29,564 bases of DNA. Source: Microcaldota archaeon (lineage in GTDB: Archaea; Micrarchaeota; Micrarchaeia; Micrarchaeales; CABMGC01). The stretch lies in the NCBI GenBank assembly GCA_027314465.1, contig DAHVAU010000024.1:1-29564 (forward strand). Direction: 5' to 3'. Position numbers and translations under genes: made by a program. Shown here piece after piece: positions 15,095 through 23,600 of the stretch. The notes below the pieces were generated by a model. It was not told where the DNA came from. It saw nothing but the letters and a program-made list of their open reading frames with translations, and searched no databases. Each line of letters opens with the position of its first letter. Position 1 is the first letter of the stretch.

Positions 15095-16750
15095 ATGGCA
15101 GAAAATCAACTAGGAGGACAGCAGTACATGGTACTGCCTGAGGGAGCAAGCAGGCTTCTTGGCAAGGAGGCACAGAGGACGAACATAGCGGTAGGTTATG
15201 CGGTAGCAAGCATAGTTAAGACGACGCTGGGCCCCAAGGGCATGGACAAGATGCTCGTAAGCGAATTGGGCGACATAGTCATAACCAATGACGGCGCAAC
15301 GATACTTGAGGAGATGAATGTCGAGCATCCTGTAGCAAAGATACTGGTTGAAGTCGCAAAGACGCAGGACAAGGAGGTTGGTGACGGCACCACGTCTGCA
15401 GTCATTGTGGCAGGAGACCTGCTCAAGAATGCAGGCAACCTTCTGGACCAGGGCATACCCCCGGCGGCCATAATAAAGGGATACGACATAGCCAGGGAGA
15501 AGGCCCTCACAGTACTCAAGGCGATCTCAAGCGATATATCCATAGGGGATGCTGACAAGCTCGAGAAGATAGCGCGCATATCAATAGGCTCCAAGAATAT
15601 AGGCAGCGACACCACAAAGAGGTATCTGGTGAAGCTCGCACTGCAGGCCATACAGCAGGTAGCGGTCAAGTCTGCAGACAAGATAAAGATAGACAAGGAC
15701 TTCATAAAGCTGGAGAAGAAGGAGGGAGGCAGCATAGACGACACTCAGTTCATAAACGGCGTGCTGGTAGACAAGGAGATGGCCCACCCTGGAATGCCAA
15801 AGCTGATAAAAGACGCTTCGATAGCGCTTCTTGACGTGGCTCTTGAGATAGAGAAGACCGAGACCGACGCAAAGATAGAGATAACCTCGCCCGAGCAGAT
15901 GCAGGCCTTCCTAAATCAGGAGGAGACCATGCTCAAGCAGATGGTGGACAAGGTCGTTAAGAGCAAGGCCAATGTTGTCTTCGTGCAAAAGGGCATAGAC
16001 GACGTCGCTCAGCACTACCTCTCAAAGGCCGGTGTCTCTGCCATAAGGAGGGTCAAGAAGAGCGACATGGAGAAGCTTGCCAAGGCCACAGGCGCAAGGA
16101 TGGTCACGAGCCTGGATGATCTCGCGCCTGAGGATCTAGGATTTGCAGGGCTGGTAGAGGAAAGGAAGATATCAGGAGAGCAGATGGTCTTTGTCGAGAA
16201 GTGCAAGGATCCAAAGAGCGTCACGATCTTCATAAGGGGAAGCACAAAGCAGTCGGCCGATGAGGTTGAGAGGGCGCTTACAGACACAATAGGCTCGCTC
16301 ACGAGCGCTCTTGAGTACGGCAAGTATGTCACAGGAGGCGGAAGCACCGAGATAGAGGTTGCTATGAAGCTCAGGGACGCGGCCACAGACATAGGCGGCA
16401 GGGAGCAGCTCGCAATACAGGCGTTCGCCGATGCGCTGGAGGTCATACCAAAGGCCCTGGCCGAGAGCGCCGGCATGGACCCTATAGACACGCTCGTACA
16501 GCTAAGGAGCAAGCACAAGGGCTCTTCTGGCAGGAGCTTTGGGGTTGACGTGTACGGCAATGTAACTACTGACATGGAAGCGTTGGGCGTCATAGAGCCG
16601 CTCAGGGTCAAGTCGCAGGCTATCAACAGCGCCACAGAGGCTGCTGTATCGATACTTAGGATAGACGACATGATTAGCTCCAGGGGCACTAAGCGTGCAG
16701 GCGCCGGCCCTGGGGGCATGCCTGGCGGCATGGGCGGAATGGAGGAGTGA
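15095..16750 (+). CDS. thsA: Thermosome subunit (group II chaperonin)
   Basis: A 551-residue subunit of the cytosolic double-ring chaperonin that folds proteins in an ATP-driven chamber with built-in lid. Conserved signatures are visible: T-L-G-P-K-G-M-D-K-M at 44-53, N-D-G-A-T-I-L at 65-71 and G-D-G-T-T-S at 96-101 for ATP binding, and a C-terminal Gly-Gly-Met repeat tail. Length is normal. It is monocistronic, flanked by divergent ribL and downstream adkA with its own promoter. The leader contains an AGGGGA ribosome-binding element five bases before the ATG. Only one subunit gene is in the window; whether alpha or beta cannot be said. Confidence 0.97.
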   Translation: MAENQLGGQQYMVLPEGASRLLGKEAQRTNIAVGYAVASIVKTTLGPKGMDKMLVSELGDIVITNDGATILEEMNVEHPVAKILVEVAKTQDKEVGDGTTSAVIVAGDLLKNAGNLLDQGIPPAAIIKGYDIAREKALTVLKAISSDISIGDADKLEKIARISIGSKNIGSDTTKRYLVKLALQAIQQVAVKSADKIKIDKDFIKLEKKEGGSIDDTQFINGVLVDKEMAHPGMPKLIKDASIALLDVALEIEKTETDAKIEITSPEQMQAFLNQEETMLKQMVDKVVKSKANVVFVQKGIDDVAQHYLSKAGVSAIRRVKKSDMEKLAKATGARMVTSLDDLAPEDLGFAGLVEERKISGEQMVFVEKCKDPKSVTIFIRGSTKQSADEVERALTDTIGSLTSALEYGKYVTGGGSTEIEVAMKLRDAATDIGGREQLAIQAFADALEVIPKALAESAGMDPIDTLVQLRSKHKGSSGRSFGVDVYGNVTTDMEALGVIEPLRVKSQAINSATEAAVSILRIDDMISSRGTKRAGAGPGGMPGGMGGMEE

Positions 16751-16782
16751 GCCGCCCAATGGCCATAATAAGCTTAGCGTGC

Positions 16783-16791
16783 AGTATATTA
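16783..16791 (+). promoter_or_regulatory. TATA box for adkA
   Basis: AGTATATTA 20-28 bases upstream of the adkA GTG, implying a leaderless or nearly leaderless message. A GTGAT element at 16803-16807 sits just before the start codon and could act as ribosome site if transcription starts slightly earlier. Confidence 0.45.
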
Positions 16792-16810
16792 CCCGCCGCT
16801 GCGTGATCCA

Positions 16811-17389
16811 GTGACAAAACTAATACTGTTCGTAGGCACCCCTGGCGCAGGAAAGTCAACCCTGCTCAAGGAGCTTGCAAATCGCAAGCACATAAACACG
16901 GTGAACCTTGGCGACATTATGCTGCAGATAGCCAAGCAGCGCGAGGGCACAGACGACAGGGAGAAGCTTGGCGTGATGCCCGACGAGCAGATACGCAAGG
17001 ACAGGGAGACCGCATTCAACAAGATAATCGAGGAGGGCGTGGACACCGTAATAGACACGCATCTCTCGATAAAGTACGGCAGGCGCTACGTCCCCGGAGT
17101 GACCCTAAAGGAGCTTGAGCATATCAGGATAAAGGCCATAATCTACATAGATGCCACTGCAAAGGAGATCTGGGCAAGGAGGCATAATGACTCGGCCAAG
17201 CACGTCAGGAGGAACATAGACGACACGGAGGCCGAGATAGACGAGCAGAAGGCCGTGAACCTCGCAGTCCTGTCCTCATGCGCCATATACCTGAGCATTC
17301 CCATATACATAATATACAACAGCGACGGGAAGATAGAGGAGGCCGTTTCGGAGCTTGAGAAGATAATCAAGGAGCATTTCAACGTCTGA
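16811..17389 (+). CDS. adkA: Archaeal-type adenylate kinase
   Basis: A 192-residue P-loop nucleoside-monophosphate kinase (ATP + AMP to 2 ADP). The P-loop G-T-P-G-A-G-K-S-T is at 9-17. V-N-L-G-D-I-M-L-Q, V-I-D-T-H-L-S-I-K and the V-P-G-V segment match the trimeric archaeal AdkA family rather than bacterial Adk. The R-R-H-N-D segment is the arginine-bearing lid. The start is GTG. The gene heads the classical adkA - EMC3-like - rpl34e - cmk - rpl14e cluster, in which secY often precedes adkA; here the thermosome gene occupies that place. Confidence 0.95.
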   Translation: MTKLILFVGTPGAGKSTLLKELANRKHINTVNLGDIMLQIAKQREGTDDREKLGVMPDEQIRKDRETAFNKIIEEGVDTVIDTHLSIKYGRRYVPGVTLKELEHIRIKAIIYIDATAKEIWARRHNDSAKHVRRNIDDTEAEIDEQKAVNLAVLSSCAIYLSIPIYIIYNSDGKIEEAVSELEKIIKEHFNV

Positions 17390-17404
17390 GACGCCGCTAT
17401 TAGG

Positions 17405-17420
17405 CATATTTAAATATCAT
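17405..17420 (+). promoter_or_regulatory. AT-rich promoter upstream of the EMC3-like gene
   Basis: CATATTTAAATATCAT followed by a run of alternating A and T up to about 17432. A transcript start around 17440 would precede both the short ORF at 17453 and the EMC3-like gene. It indicates that this gene group can be transcribed separately from adkA. Confidence 0.4.
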
Positions 17421-17452
17421 ATATATGCATATAGTAGGTAAGAAGGGTGGCC

Positions 17453-17506
17453 ATGCCACGGCTATACGCCGCGCGGGCCATTTCTATCCCTGTAAAGGTG
17501 CAATAG
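17453..17506 (+). CDS. Possible 17-residue leader peptide upstream of the EMC3-like gene
   Basis: An ATG preceded by GGGTGG opens a short frame coding for M-P-R-L-Y-A-A-R and ending in V-K-V-Q before TAG. The stop ends one base before the GTG start of the EMC3-like gene. The arrangement suits translational coupling or an upstream control peptide. The region also contains two small dyads (GTGGC/GCCAC and CGGC/GCCG), so it may be structured RNA instead. The frame is too short to call with confidence. Confidence 0.2.
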   Translation: MPRLYAARAISIPVKVQ

Positions 17507-17507
17507 A

Positions 17508-17990
17508 GTGTCAATCGTTCTCGATATCATAGTAATAGCAGCACTGTACGTGACGCTGTCGGTAGTAGTACAGCGCAAGATCGGCAACTTCGCCAGGATG
17601 AAGGAGATAAGGCAGGAGATGAACTCGAAGATGGCAGAGCTCCGTAAGATGGGCAAGGACGTTAGCTCCGAAGTGCTCAAGGCCAAGCAGAACGAGATCG
17701 CTGCACTGACCTCAGAGAGCATGAAGCACCAGCTCAAGCCAACCCTGATGATCCTTCCGGTCTCTCTCGTACTGTTCTACGTGGCGCTTCCGATGGTGTT
17801 CGGCCACCAGCCGGTTAACATAAGCATATTTGGCATAGCCATAACCAGCTATTCATACCTGTTCATAATAGTGGCCTTCATACTGGGCCTCATGTCCACG
17901 ATCGCGCTCTCAATATACGACAGGATCACGGCGCCCAAGAAGCAGCAGTCAGGGCCATTGCAGCCCGATGGCACGCCGCACGGTAAGTGA
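17508..17990 (+). CDS. EMC3/TMCO1-like membrane insertase (DUF106, Oxa1 superfamily)
   Basis: A 160-residue membrane protein with three hydrophobic segments (about 1-22, 78-98, 115-138). A long charged, coiled-coil-like region follows the first (about 24-72: R-K-I-G-N-F-A-R-M-K-E-I-R-Q-E-M and on). This is the Oxa1-superfamily layout of archaeal DUF106 proteins, related to eukaryotic EMC3, GET1 and TMCO1, which insert proteins into membranes. Its place between adkA and rpl34e is a conserved archaeal neighbourhood. The GTG start has AAAGGTG (17494-17500) seven bases upstream. The C-terminal tail is Pro/Gln-rich and hydrophilic. Confidence 0.9.
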   Translation: MSIVLDIIVIAALYVTLSVVVQRKIGNFARMKEIRQEMNSKMAELRKMGKDVSSEVLKAKQNEIAALTSESMKHQLKPTLMILPVSLVLFYVALPMVFGHQPVNISIFGIAITSYSYLFIIVAFILGLMSTIALSIYDRITAPKKQQSGPLQPDGTPHGK

Positions 17991-18012
17991 ACGCTAAAAT
18001 GAGTTGTTTGAA

Positions 18013-18333
18013 TTGCCAAAACCAATGCATAGATCGAGAAGCTTCCGCAGGCTCGACAGAGTCACTCCAAAGAACAGGCACGTGGTGCACTACGCGCGCA
18101 GGCAGCCGTCGATACCTCACTGCGCAATATGCAGGGCCGAGCTCAACGGCATATCGCGCACCAACAGAGGGAAGAGCACCACGACCAACGCCCGCAAGTT
18201 CGGAGGCGTTCTATGCGCATCGTGCTCTGCAAACGTGATCAAGCTGGCAAGCAGGATAGAGCACGGCGAGATGAAGCTTAACGACATAGGTATACGCGAG
18301 AGGGCGTACGTACTGCAGATGGTATCTCACTGA
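18013..18333 (+). CDS. rpl34e: 50S ribosomal protein L34e
   Basis: A 106-residue zinc-ribbon protein of the large ribosomal subunit. The N-terminus R-S-R-S-F-R-R is the family signature, followed by T-P-K-N-R-H-V-V-H-Y and two CxxC knuckles at C37-A-I-C40 and C68-A-S-C71. I chose the TTG at 18013, giving Met-Pro-Lys-Pro before the signature, as in relatives; a TTG three codons earlier and an internal ATG at 18025 are alternatives. It sits between the EMC3-like gene and cmk, as in many archaea. Confidence 0.94.
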   Translation: MPKPMHRSRSFRRLDRVTPKNRHVVHYARRQPSIPHCAICRAELNGISRTNRGKSTTTNARKFGGVLCASCSANVIKLASRIEHGEMKLNDIGIRERAYVLQMVSH

Positions 18334-18349
18334 TGGAGGGAAGTCTGCA

Positions 18350-18907
18350 ATGCAAGCCATAATCATATGCGGTCTGCCTGCTGCCGGAAAGACTACAGTA
18401 GCCAATATAATAGCCCAGAAGCTGGGCCTGAAGGTGGTTGGCGGGGGGGACATACTGATGGAGCTTGCAATAGATCAGGGATACGATGCCCACGGCCTGA
18501 GCTGGTGGGACTCAAAGGAGGGTATAGAGTTCATGAAGCAGAGGGAGAAGGACACCGAGTTCGACAAGGAAGCCGACAAGAAGCTCGGGGGCAAGATAGA
18601 GGCCGGAAACGTGGTGATAACAAGCTACACCGCGCCTTGGATAGCAAAGAAGGGGTACAAGGTGTGGCTGGTTGCCAGCCTTGAGAACAGGGCAAAGCGC
18701 ATGTCTGCAAGGGACGGCTCATCTATCAAGGAATGCATGAGGATCGCCCAGATAAGGGACACCGAGAACAGCAAGCATTACAAGGCCATGTACAACATAG
18801 ACCTCGGCAACGACATGTCCCCGTTCAACCTGATAATAGACACCAATGACAAGGAGCCCGAGCAGGTCGCCGAGCTCATAATAGACAGGATAAACAAGGA
18901 ACGCTAA
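18350..18907 (+). CDS. cmk: Archaeal cytidylate kinase
   Basis: A 185-residue P-loop kinase phosphorylating CMP/dCMP. The P-loop G-L-P-A-A-G-K-T-T is at 8-16, followed by L-G-L-K-V-V-G-G-G-D, the substrate-binding strand. The R-D-G-S-S-I-K-E-C lid and I-R-D-T-E-N-S-K-H-Y-K segment are strongly typical of the archaeal enzyme. Archaeal Cmk usually has a G-P-P-G-S-G-T-T loop, so the L-P-A-A-G-K version looks more like a standard kinase loop. GGAGGGA (18335-18341) is a good ribosome-binding site. The gene lies in the adk/rpl cluster. Confidence 0.92.
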   Translation: MQAIIICGLPAAGKTTVANIIAQKLGLKVVGGGDILMELAIDQGYDAHGLSWWDSKEGIEFMKQREKDTEFDKEADKKLGGKIEAGNVVITSYTAPWIAKKGYKVWLVASLENRAKRMSARDGSSIKECMRIAQIRDTENSKHYKAMYNIDLGNDMSPFNLIIDTNDKEPEQVAELIIDRINKER

Positions 18908-18935
18908 AGTTTGAATTATTGTATAGGTAGAGACA

Positions 18936-19175
18936 ATGGCTTTGATAGAAGACGGGCGCATATGTGTGAAGAAGTACGGCAGAGATGCCGGTGACAGGGC
19001 TGTGATAACCAAGGTTGTCGACAGCAATTTCGTGATGGTGCTTAGCTCCAGCAGGCCAAAGCCCAGGAAGTGCAACGTCAAGCACCTTGAGTTCATGTCA
19101 GAGACAGTGGACCTCAAGGACACAGACCAGGTTGCAAAGGCACTTGAGATAGACCGCGCCAAGATAAAGCAGTAA
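18936..19175 (+). CDS. rpl14e: 50S ribosomal protein L14e
   Basis: A 79-residue KOW-like SH3 barrel protein of the large ribosomal subunit, normal archaeal length. The G-R-I-C-V-K-K-Y-G-R-D-A-G and V-I-T-K-V-V-D segments are typical, followed by R-P-K-P-R-K-C-N-V-K-H-L-E. It closes the conserved cluster; the pseudouridine synthase gene (truB/cbf5) that often follows is absent. The 28-base gap to cmk has an AT-rich stretch but no convincing separate promoter. Confidence 0.94.
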   Translation: MALIEDGRICVKKYGRDAGDRAVITKVVDSNFVMVLSSSRPKPRKCNVKHLEFMSETVDLKDTDQVAKALEIDRAKIKQ

Positions 19176-19228
19176 CCGCCCCTTGGCGCGCAGCCTGCGT
19201 ATCCCTGATGCCACGCGCATCCAGGCAG

Positions 19229-19237
19229 CTTTATTAT
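19229..19237 (+). promoter_or_regulatory. TATA box for the class III aminotransferase
   Basis: CTTTATTAT 33-41 bases before the ATG at 19270; a start near 19258 would leave a leader of about 12 bases containing GGTG (19261-19264). This placement argues against the longer reading frame that begins at 19183. Confidence 0.5.
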
Positions 19238-19269
19238 TTGCATCGCGGCCTATTCTATGCGGTGCATTG

Positions 19270-20601
19270 ATGCAGTACACCCATACAAGCAAGATTGCAA
19301 ACGTGATCAAAAGGGACGGCAAGGTGCTTATGACTACCACAAAGGGCGACATCCCACTTGTGGCAGAACGCGGCGAGGGCGACTTCATATATGACATATC
19401 CGGCAACAGGTTCGTAGACTTCTCCTCATTCATATCCGTGTACAACTTCGGAGTGAACTCAACCAGGCAGGTGAGGGACGCTATAAAAAGGCAGGTGGAC
19501 ACCCTGATGCACTCGGCATTCACCGACTACTATGCACAGGCTCCAGTGGCGTTCGCCGAGAACCTCATAACCATGTTCCCATCCGGATTCGGAAGGGTCT
19601 TCTTCTCCAACTCCGGCACAGAGGCCAATGAAGCCGCTATAAAGTTCTCGAGATACTTCTCAAGGCGCCAGTACATGATGGGCTTCTACAACGCCTTCCA
19701 CGGGAGGACCATGGGGGCGCTCTCGCTCACAATATCCAAGGGCGTGCAGAGGGGAAGGTTCGGCCCTTTTGGCGCTGCAGTTCACGCGCCGTATGCCTAC
19801 TGCTACAGGTGCCCGCTGGGCAAGGAGTACCCGTCATGCGCACTGGCCTGCGTCGATCACATAAAGAAGGCGATACTCTCAAAGGAGGTATCGCCGAAGG
19901 AAGTCGCTGCAATATTCATGGAGCCTGTTCAGGGCGAGGGCGGGTACATAGTCCCCCCGAAGGAGTTCGCCAGGGAGATCCGGGCGATTGCAGACGATAA
20001 CGGCATAATACTGGTATCAGACGAGGTCCAGGCGGGCTACATGCGCACAGGCAAGTTCCTTGCCATGGACAATTTCGGAGTCAAGGCGGACATATATACA
20101 ATGGCAAAGGCAGTAGGCGCAGGGCTGCCAATGGGAGTTACAGTAACAAGAAAGTCGCTGGGGGACATGCCTCTTGGGGCGCACTCCAATACCTTCGGGG
20201 GGAACCTGGCCGCGGTTGCCGGCGCAGACGCCCAGCTAAGGTACGTGAAGTCGCACATGGCCTCCCTAGCGTCGCAGGCAAGCAGCAAGGGCGCGCTTAT
20301 AACAAAGAGGCTAAGGGCCATGGCTAACAGCAATGAGCTTATAGGGGACGTGAGGGGGCTGGGCCTGATGATAGGGGTCGAATTCGTGAAGGACAGGAAG
20401 TCCAAGGAGCCTGCAGTAAAGGAGCGCGATGCTGTGCTTATGGAGAGCTTCAAGAACGGGCTTGTGATGCTGCCATGCGGCGAGTCGTCCATAAGGATAA
20501 TCCCCCCGCTTACCATATCCATTCAGCACCTGCGCCAGGGCCTTGACATACTTGAAGATGCCATAGAGGCTGTTGCAAAGAAGGACCGCAAGGGCAGCTA
20601 G
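19270..20601 (+). CDS. Class III PLP-dependent aminotransferase or racemase
   Basis: A 443-residue fold-type I PLP enzyme of the ornithine/4-aminobutyrate transaminase class. Signatures: S-G-T-E-A-N-E-A-A (phosphate loop), F-H-G-R-T-M-G, D-E-V-Q-A-G, the PLP-binding lysine K280 in M-A-K-A-V-G-A-G, and N-T-F-G-G-N. A Cys-rich insert, Y-C-Y-R-C-P-L-G-K-E-Y-P-S-C, occurs in the archaeal group that includes Thermococcales ornithine transaminase and broad-specificity amino-acid racemase, so racemase activity is possible. Substrate is uncertain. The ATG at 19270 is preferred over an upstream start at 19183 because of the promoter position. The TAG stop overlaps the convergent polC stop within CTAG. 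Confidence 0.92.
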   Translation: MQYTHTSKIANVIKRDGKVLMTTTKGDIPLVAERGEGDFIYDISGNRFVDFSSFISVYNFGVNSTRQVRDAIKRQVDTLMHSAFTDYYAQAPVAFAENLITMFPSGFGRVFFSNSGTEANEAAIKFSRYFSRRQYMMGFYNAFHGRTMGALSLTISKGVQRGRFGPFGAAVHAPYAYCYRCPLGKEYPSCALACVDHIKKAILSKEVSPKEVAAIFMEPVQGEGGYIVPPKEFAREIRAIADDNGIILVSDEVQAGYMRTGKFLAMDNFGVKADIYTMAKAVGAGLPMGVTVTRKSLGDMPLGAHSNTFGGNLAAVAGADAQLRYVKSHMASLASQASSKGALITKRLRAMANSNELIGDVRGLGLMIGVEFVKDRKSKEPAVKERDAVLMESFKNGLVMLPCGESSIRIIPPLTISIQHLRQGLDILEDAIEAVAKKDRKGS

Positions 20602-23600
20602 ACGAACTTCAGCAGACTGAACTGCTGCCTGTCGTACGTGCCAGAGGCCTCGACCTCAACGCCCACGAATATCTCGCCTATCTCCTCCTTTATGAGGTAC
20701 AGCCTCTGCCGGGTATAGTTGTCGAGCCTGTACTTGTCGGCAAGGGCTATTGCGACTTCAAGGTATTTCTCTATGCTGCCCTTTGATATGGTCAGAAGCA
20801 GCTTCCCTCCCTCCTTGCGGCAGACTCCGGATAGCGGCACCCTTCTGTACTTCGAGTTGCACACCGAGCACCGGAATATCTGCCTGGAGAACGAATGAAG
20901 GTTGCCTATGAGGTCGGGTATGAAGTGGCTCATTATGACCTTCCTGGCGGCATCGCGTATATCTACGCATTCAAGCATCTCCATAAGCCTGAACTCTGCG
21001 TCCAGTTTCTCCTGCATCGTCTTGAGTGTGGTGTACGTGCTCCTCCTCGGCGATACTTGCACCGATGTGGAAGAGGACCCATGCGTGAATCCTATGCCGA
21101 AGAAGGCCTCTGGCTTCTCAAGCCTGTCCTCTATGCATGAGACCTTTGCCTCGGACGGCGGCGTGTATGCGAATGTCTTCTCGTAGAACTCGATGGGGTA
21201 CTGCTCCACCGTCTCCATGACGTGCACCTCGTCGTCCACCTCCTCGGGCTTCACGTTCAGGGTCAGTATCAGGGGCGTGTCCATAGTCCCGCCTACTGTC
21301 TGCGGAAGGTACTCCCTTGAGAAGTTCACAAGCGCATCAAGCAGCAGCATCGTGGTATCCTCGTCCCCGTCGCAGTTCCTCCTCCTGGCCGTTATGGTGT
21401 ACGGGTGCGCAAATCCAACGCTGGCGTCCGTGAACCCTATGATGCGGTTCAGCACTCCGCACGACGTGTGAGGCGAGAGTGTTATGACCAGCTTTCCTAT
21501 CATATCGTCCATTGTCTGCGCATTGTAGAATGGCGCAAGGCCGTAGAGCCCTTCCAGCAGCTCATCCATGAACCGTGCGGTCCTTAGCATGTAGTCAGCG
21601 CCTCTCCTGTTGAGTATCACGTCCTGGTGCCTTAGCTCCACAAGCTGCGAGACGTCCCTGAGCTCATTGCCTTTGTAGTCAGTTGTGTATCCCAGCTCCC
21701 TTAGCCTCTCTACGCCAACGCCTATCTCATCAGGATAGAAGTGCGTGATTGGCACATCCGTGGCATCGAACCTCGCAGTACCGTCCTTGAATATGTACAC
21801 GCCATTCGCGGCCCTTAGGATCCCCTTCTCAAGCGGCTCAGTCACCCTGTCCCTGTTGGTCATTCCCCTGACGCCTTTGAGCACAGGCGGCATCTTGTTC
21901 ACCGAGAGCCTCTTCATGGCATCGCTCACCATCTTAGACAGGTCCACCTGCCTTATCTCATATGCAACTGTCTCTGCATTGCACCTCGGGCAGCGCAGGC
22001 CATCTACCACGGCATTGCAGTTAGGGCAGCTCCTCTCAACTCTCGCCCTGCTGGCGCAGTCGTAGCAGTACTGCCCGTCTATTATCCTGCTGCACCTGGC
22101 GCACCTGTACCTGGCCATTTCTGCGTTTATGCCTGCCCTGAACTTCTTTGATCCTGTGACGTAAGCCGTGGTGACGTTCCTGGTGTTGCCCCCGTATGCG
22201 CCTATCGGGAAGAGTACGTTTGGAGCAGGCGTCATGAGCCTCTCCCTGGCCTTCTCCGGCCTGCCGATCCTGGCGGCTATGTACGTGGATCTGCGCGGTA
22301 TCCTGAAACGCGAGGCTCCTGCCAGCATTGCCATCGAGTCCTGCGCATTCTGATCGTATCGGTCCACAACCAGCTCGTTCGCCCCTATCTTTGCGTTCCC
22401 GTCCACGAATCCCAGTGATGCCAGCAGGCTCTTGGCATGGTCCCCGTAGACAACTATCCTCCCGTCAGAAGGCCTCTGCGGTACGTTAAGCAGCTCCAAT
22501 GTCCTGCCGACTCCACTGTCTTCCATCATGGATATGTATTCCACGCTGCCTATCTCGGTGCCTTTTATCTCCGAGCTGCGTATTATGTGCATTGCCAGCG
22601 CCACTATCTGCGCCTTGCCGGCTGCCTGGAATTCGTACAGGAATTTTGGATGTATCGGAACCGAGTACTTGGCACACAGGTCATAAGCCTGGTCGAATCC
22701 AATCGCAGCGTGGTCGATCTTTTCCTGGAATCCGGCAGATCTGAGCTGCTGCTCCCAGTACTCCTCCACATAGCTGGTCGGCTTGAGCGGAGCGTTAGAC
22801 TTCCTGAAATCACCGAGCGTTATGAGTATGTCCCCTATCGAGATTATCTTGTCCACCTCATCCTTGTATTTGATCGCAGTCTGCGCATCGTTTACCCGCA
22901 GCGTCTCCCCGCTCTTAAGCCTTATGAACGGCCCCTCTATCGTGTCTACGGGCATGGCTACGCACCCCTTGCCAGGATATTCCATCTTGAGCTGCGTGCC
23001 AGTGGCTATGAACCCCATGGTCAGTATCATGGTGGCCGGACTGAATCCCTTGGCTGCAATGCCGGTGAACCTGCTCCTACCGTACCTGAGCCTGAATCCT
23101 CCGACGAAATTTGGGTACGCGAGTATGGGCCTTCCAGCAACGAGCTCATCAAGGAACACGGACTTTGTCTCTTCGCCTTCCTTCTTCTTCACATCGACCC
23201 GTATAATGTTGTTCAGCCAGTCCCATTCAAGCCCGAATGGCTTCACCTCCTTGAGCAGCTTCTTGGCCTTCTGGGCTATGCCCTCGCACAGCACCAGCGA
23301 TACCCCGCCTCTCACCCTGTTGGATATCGCCAGCTCCTTGCCGTCGTATCCTATCCTGCTCAGGTTGGCATGCACCCCGACCTCCAGCTGCTCCGTGGGC
23401 ACACCGTCCACGCAGACAGGGCAGTTGCCAACAATGACCCTGAGGTCGTCATCCGGCGGCTTGTACTGCAGCCTGGCTGCCCTGGTGTGGTACAGCTCTG
23501 CCTCTTCAACATAGCGTTCCACCTCATCCTGCGTGGGCTTGTACTTTCCTATACCAAATATCCTCCTTGCATAGTCTGCAAGAGCCACAGAGAGCGCAGC

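Noticed and set aside
19183..19269. 29-residue N-terminal extension of the class III aminotransferase
   Set aside because: The TATA box at 19229-19237 lies inside it, so the message would start after the proposed start codon. The extension also has no family similarity.
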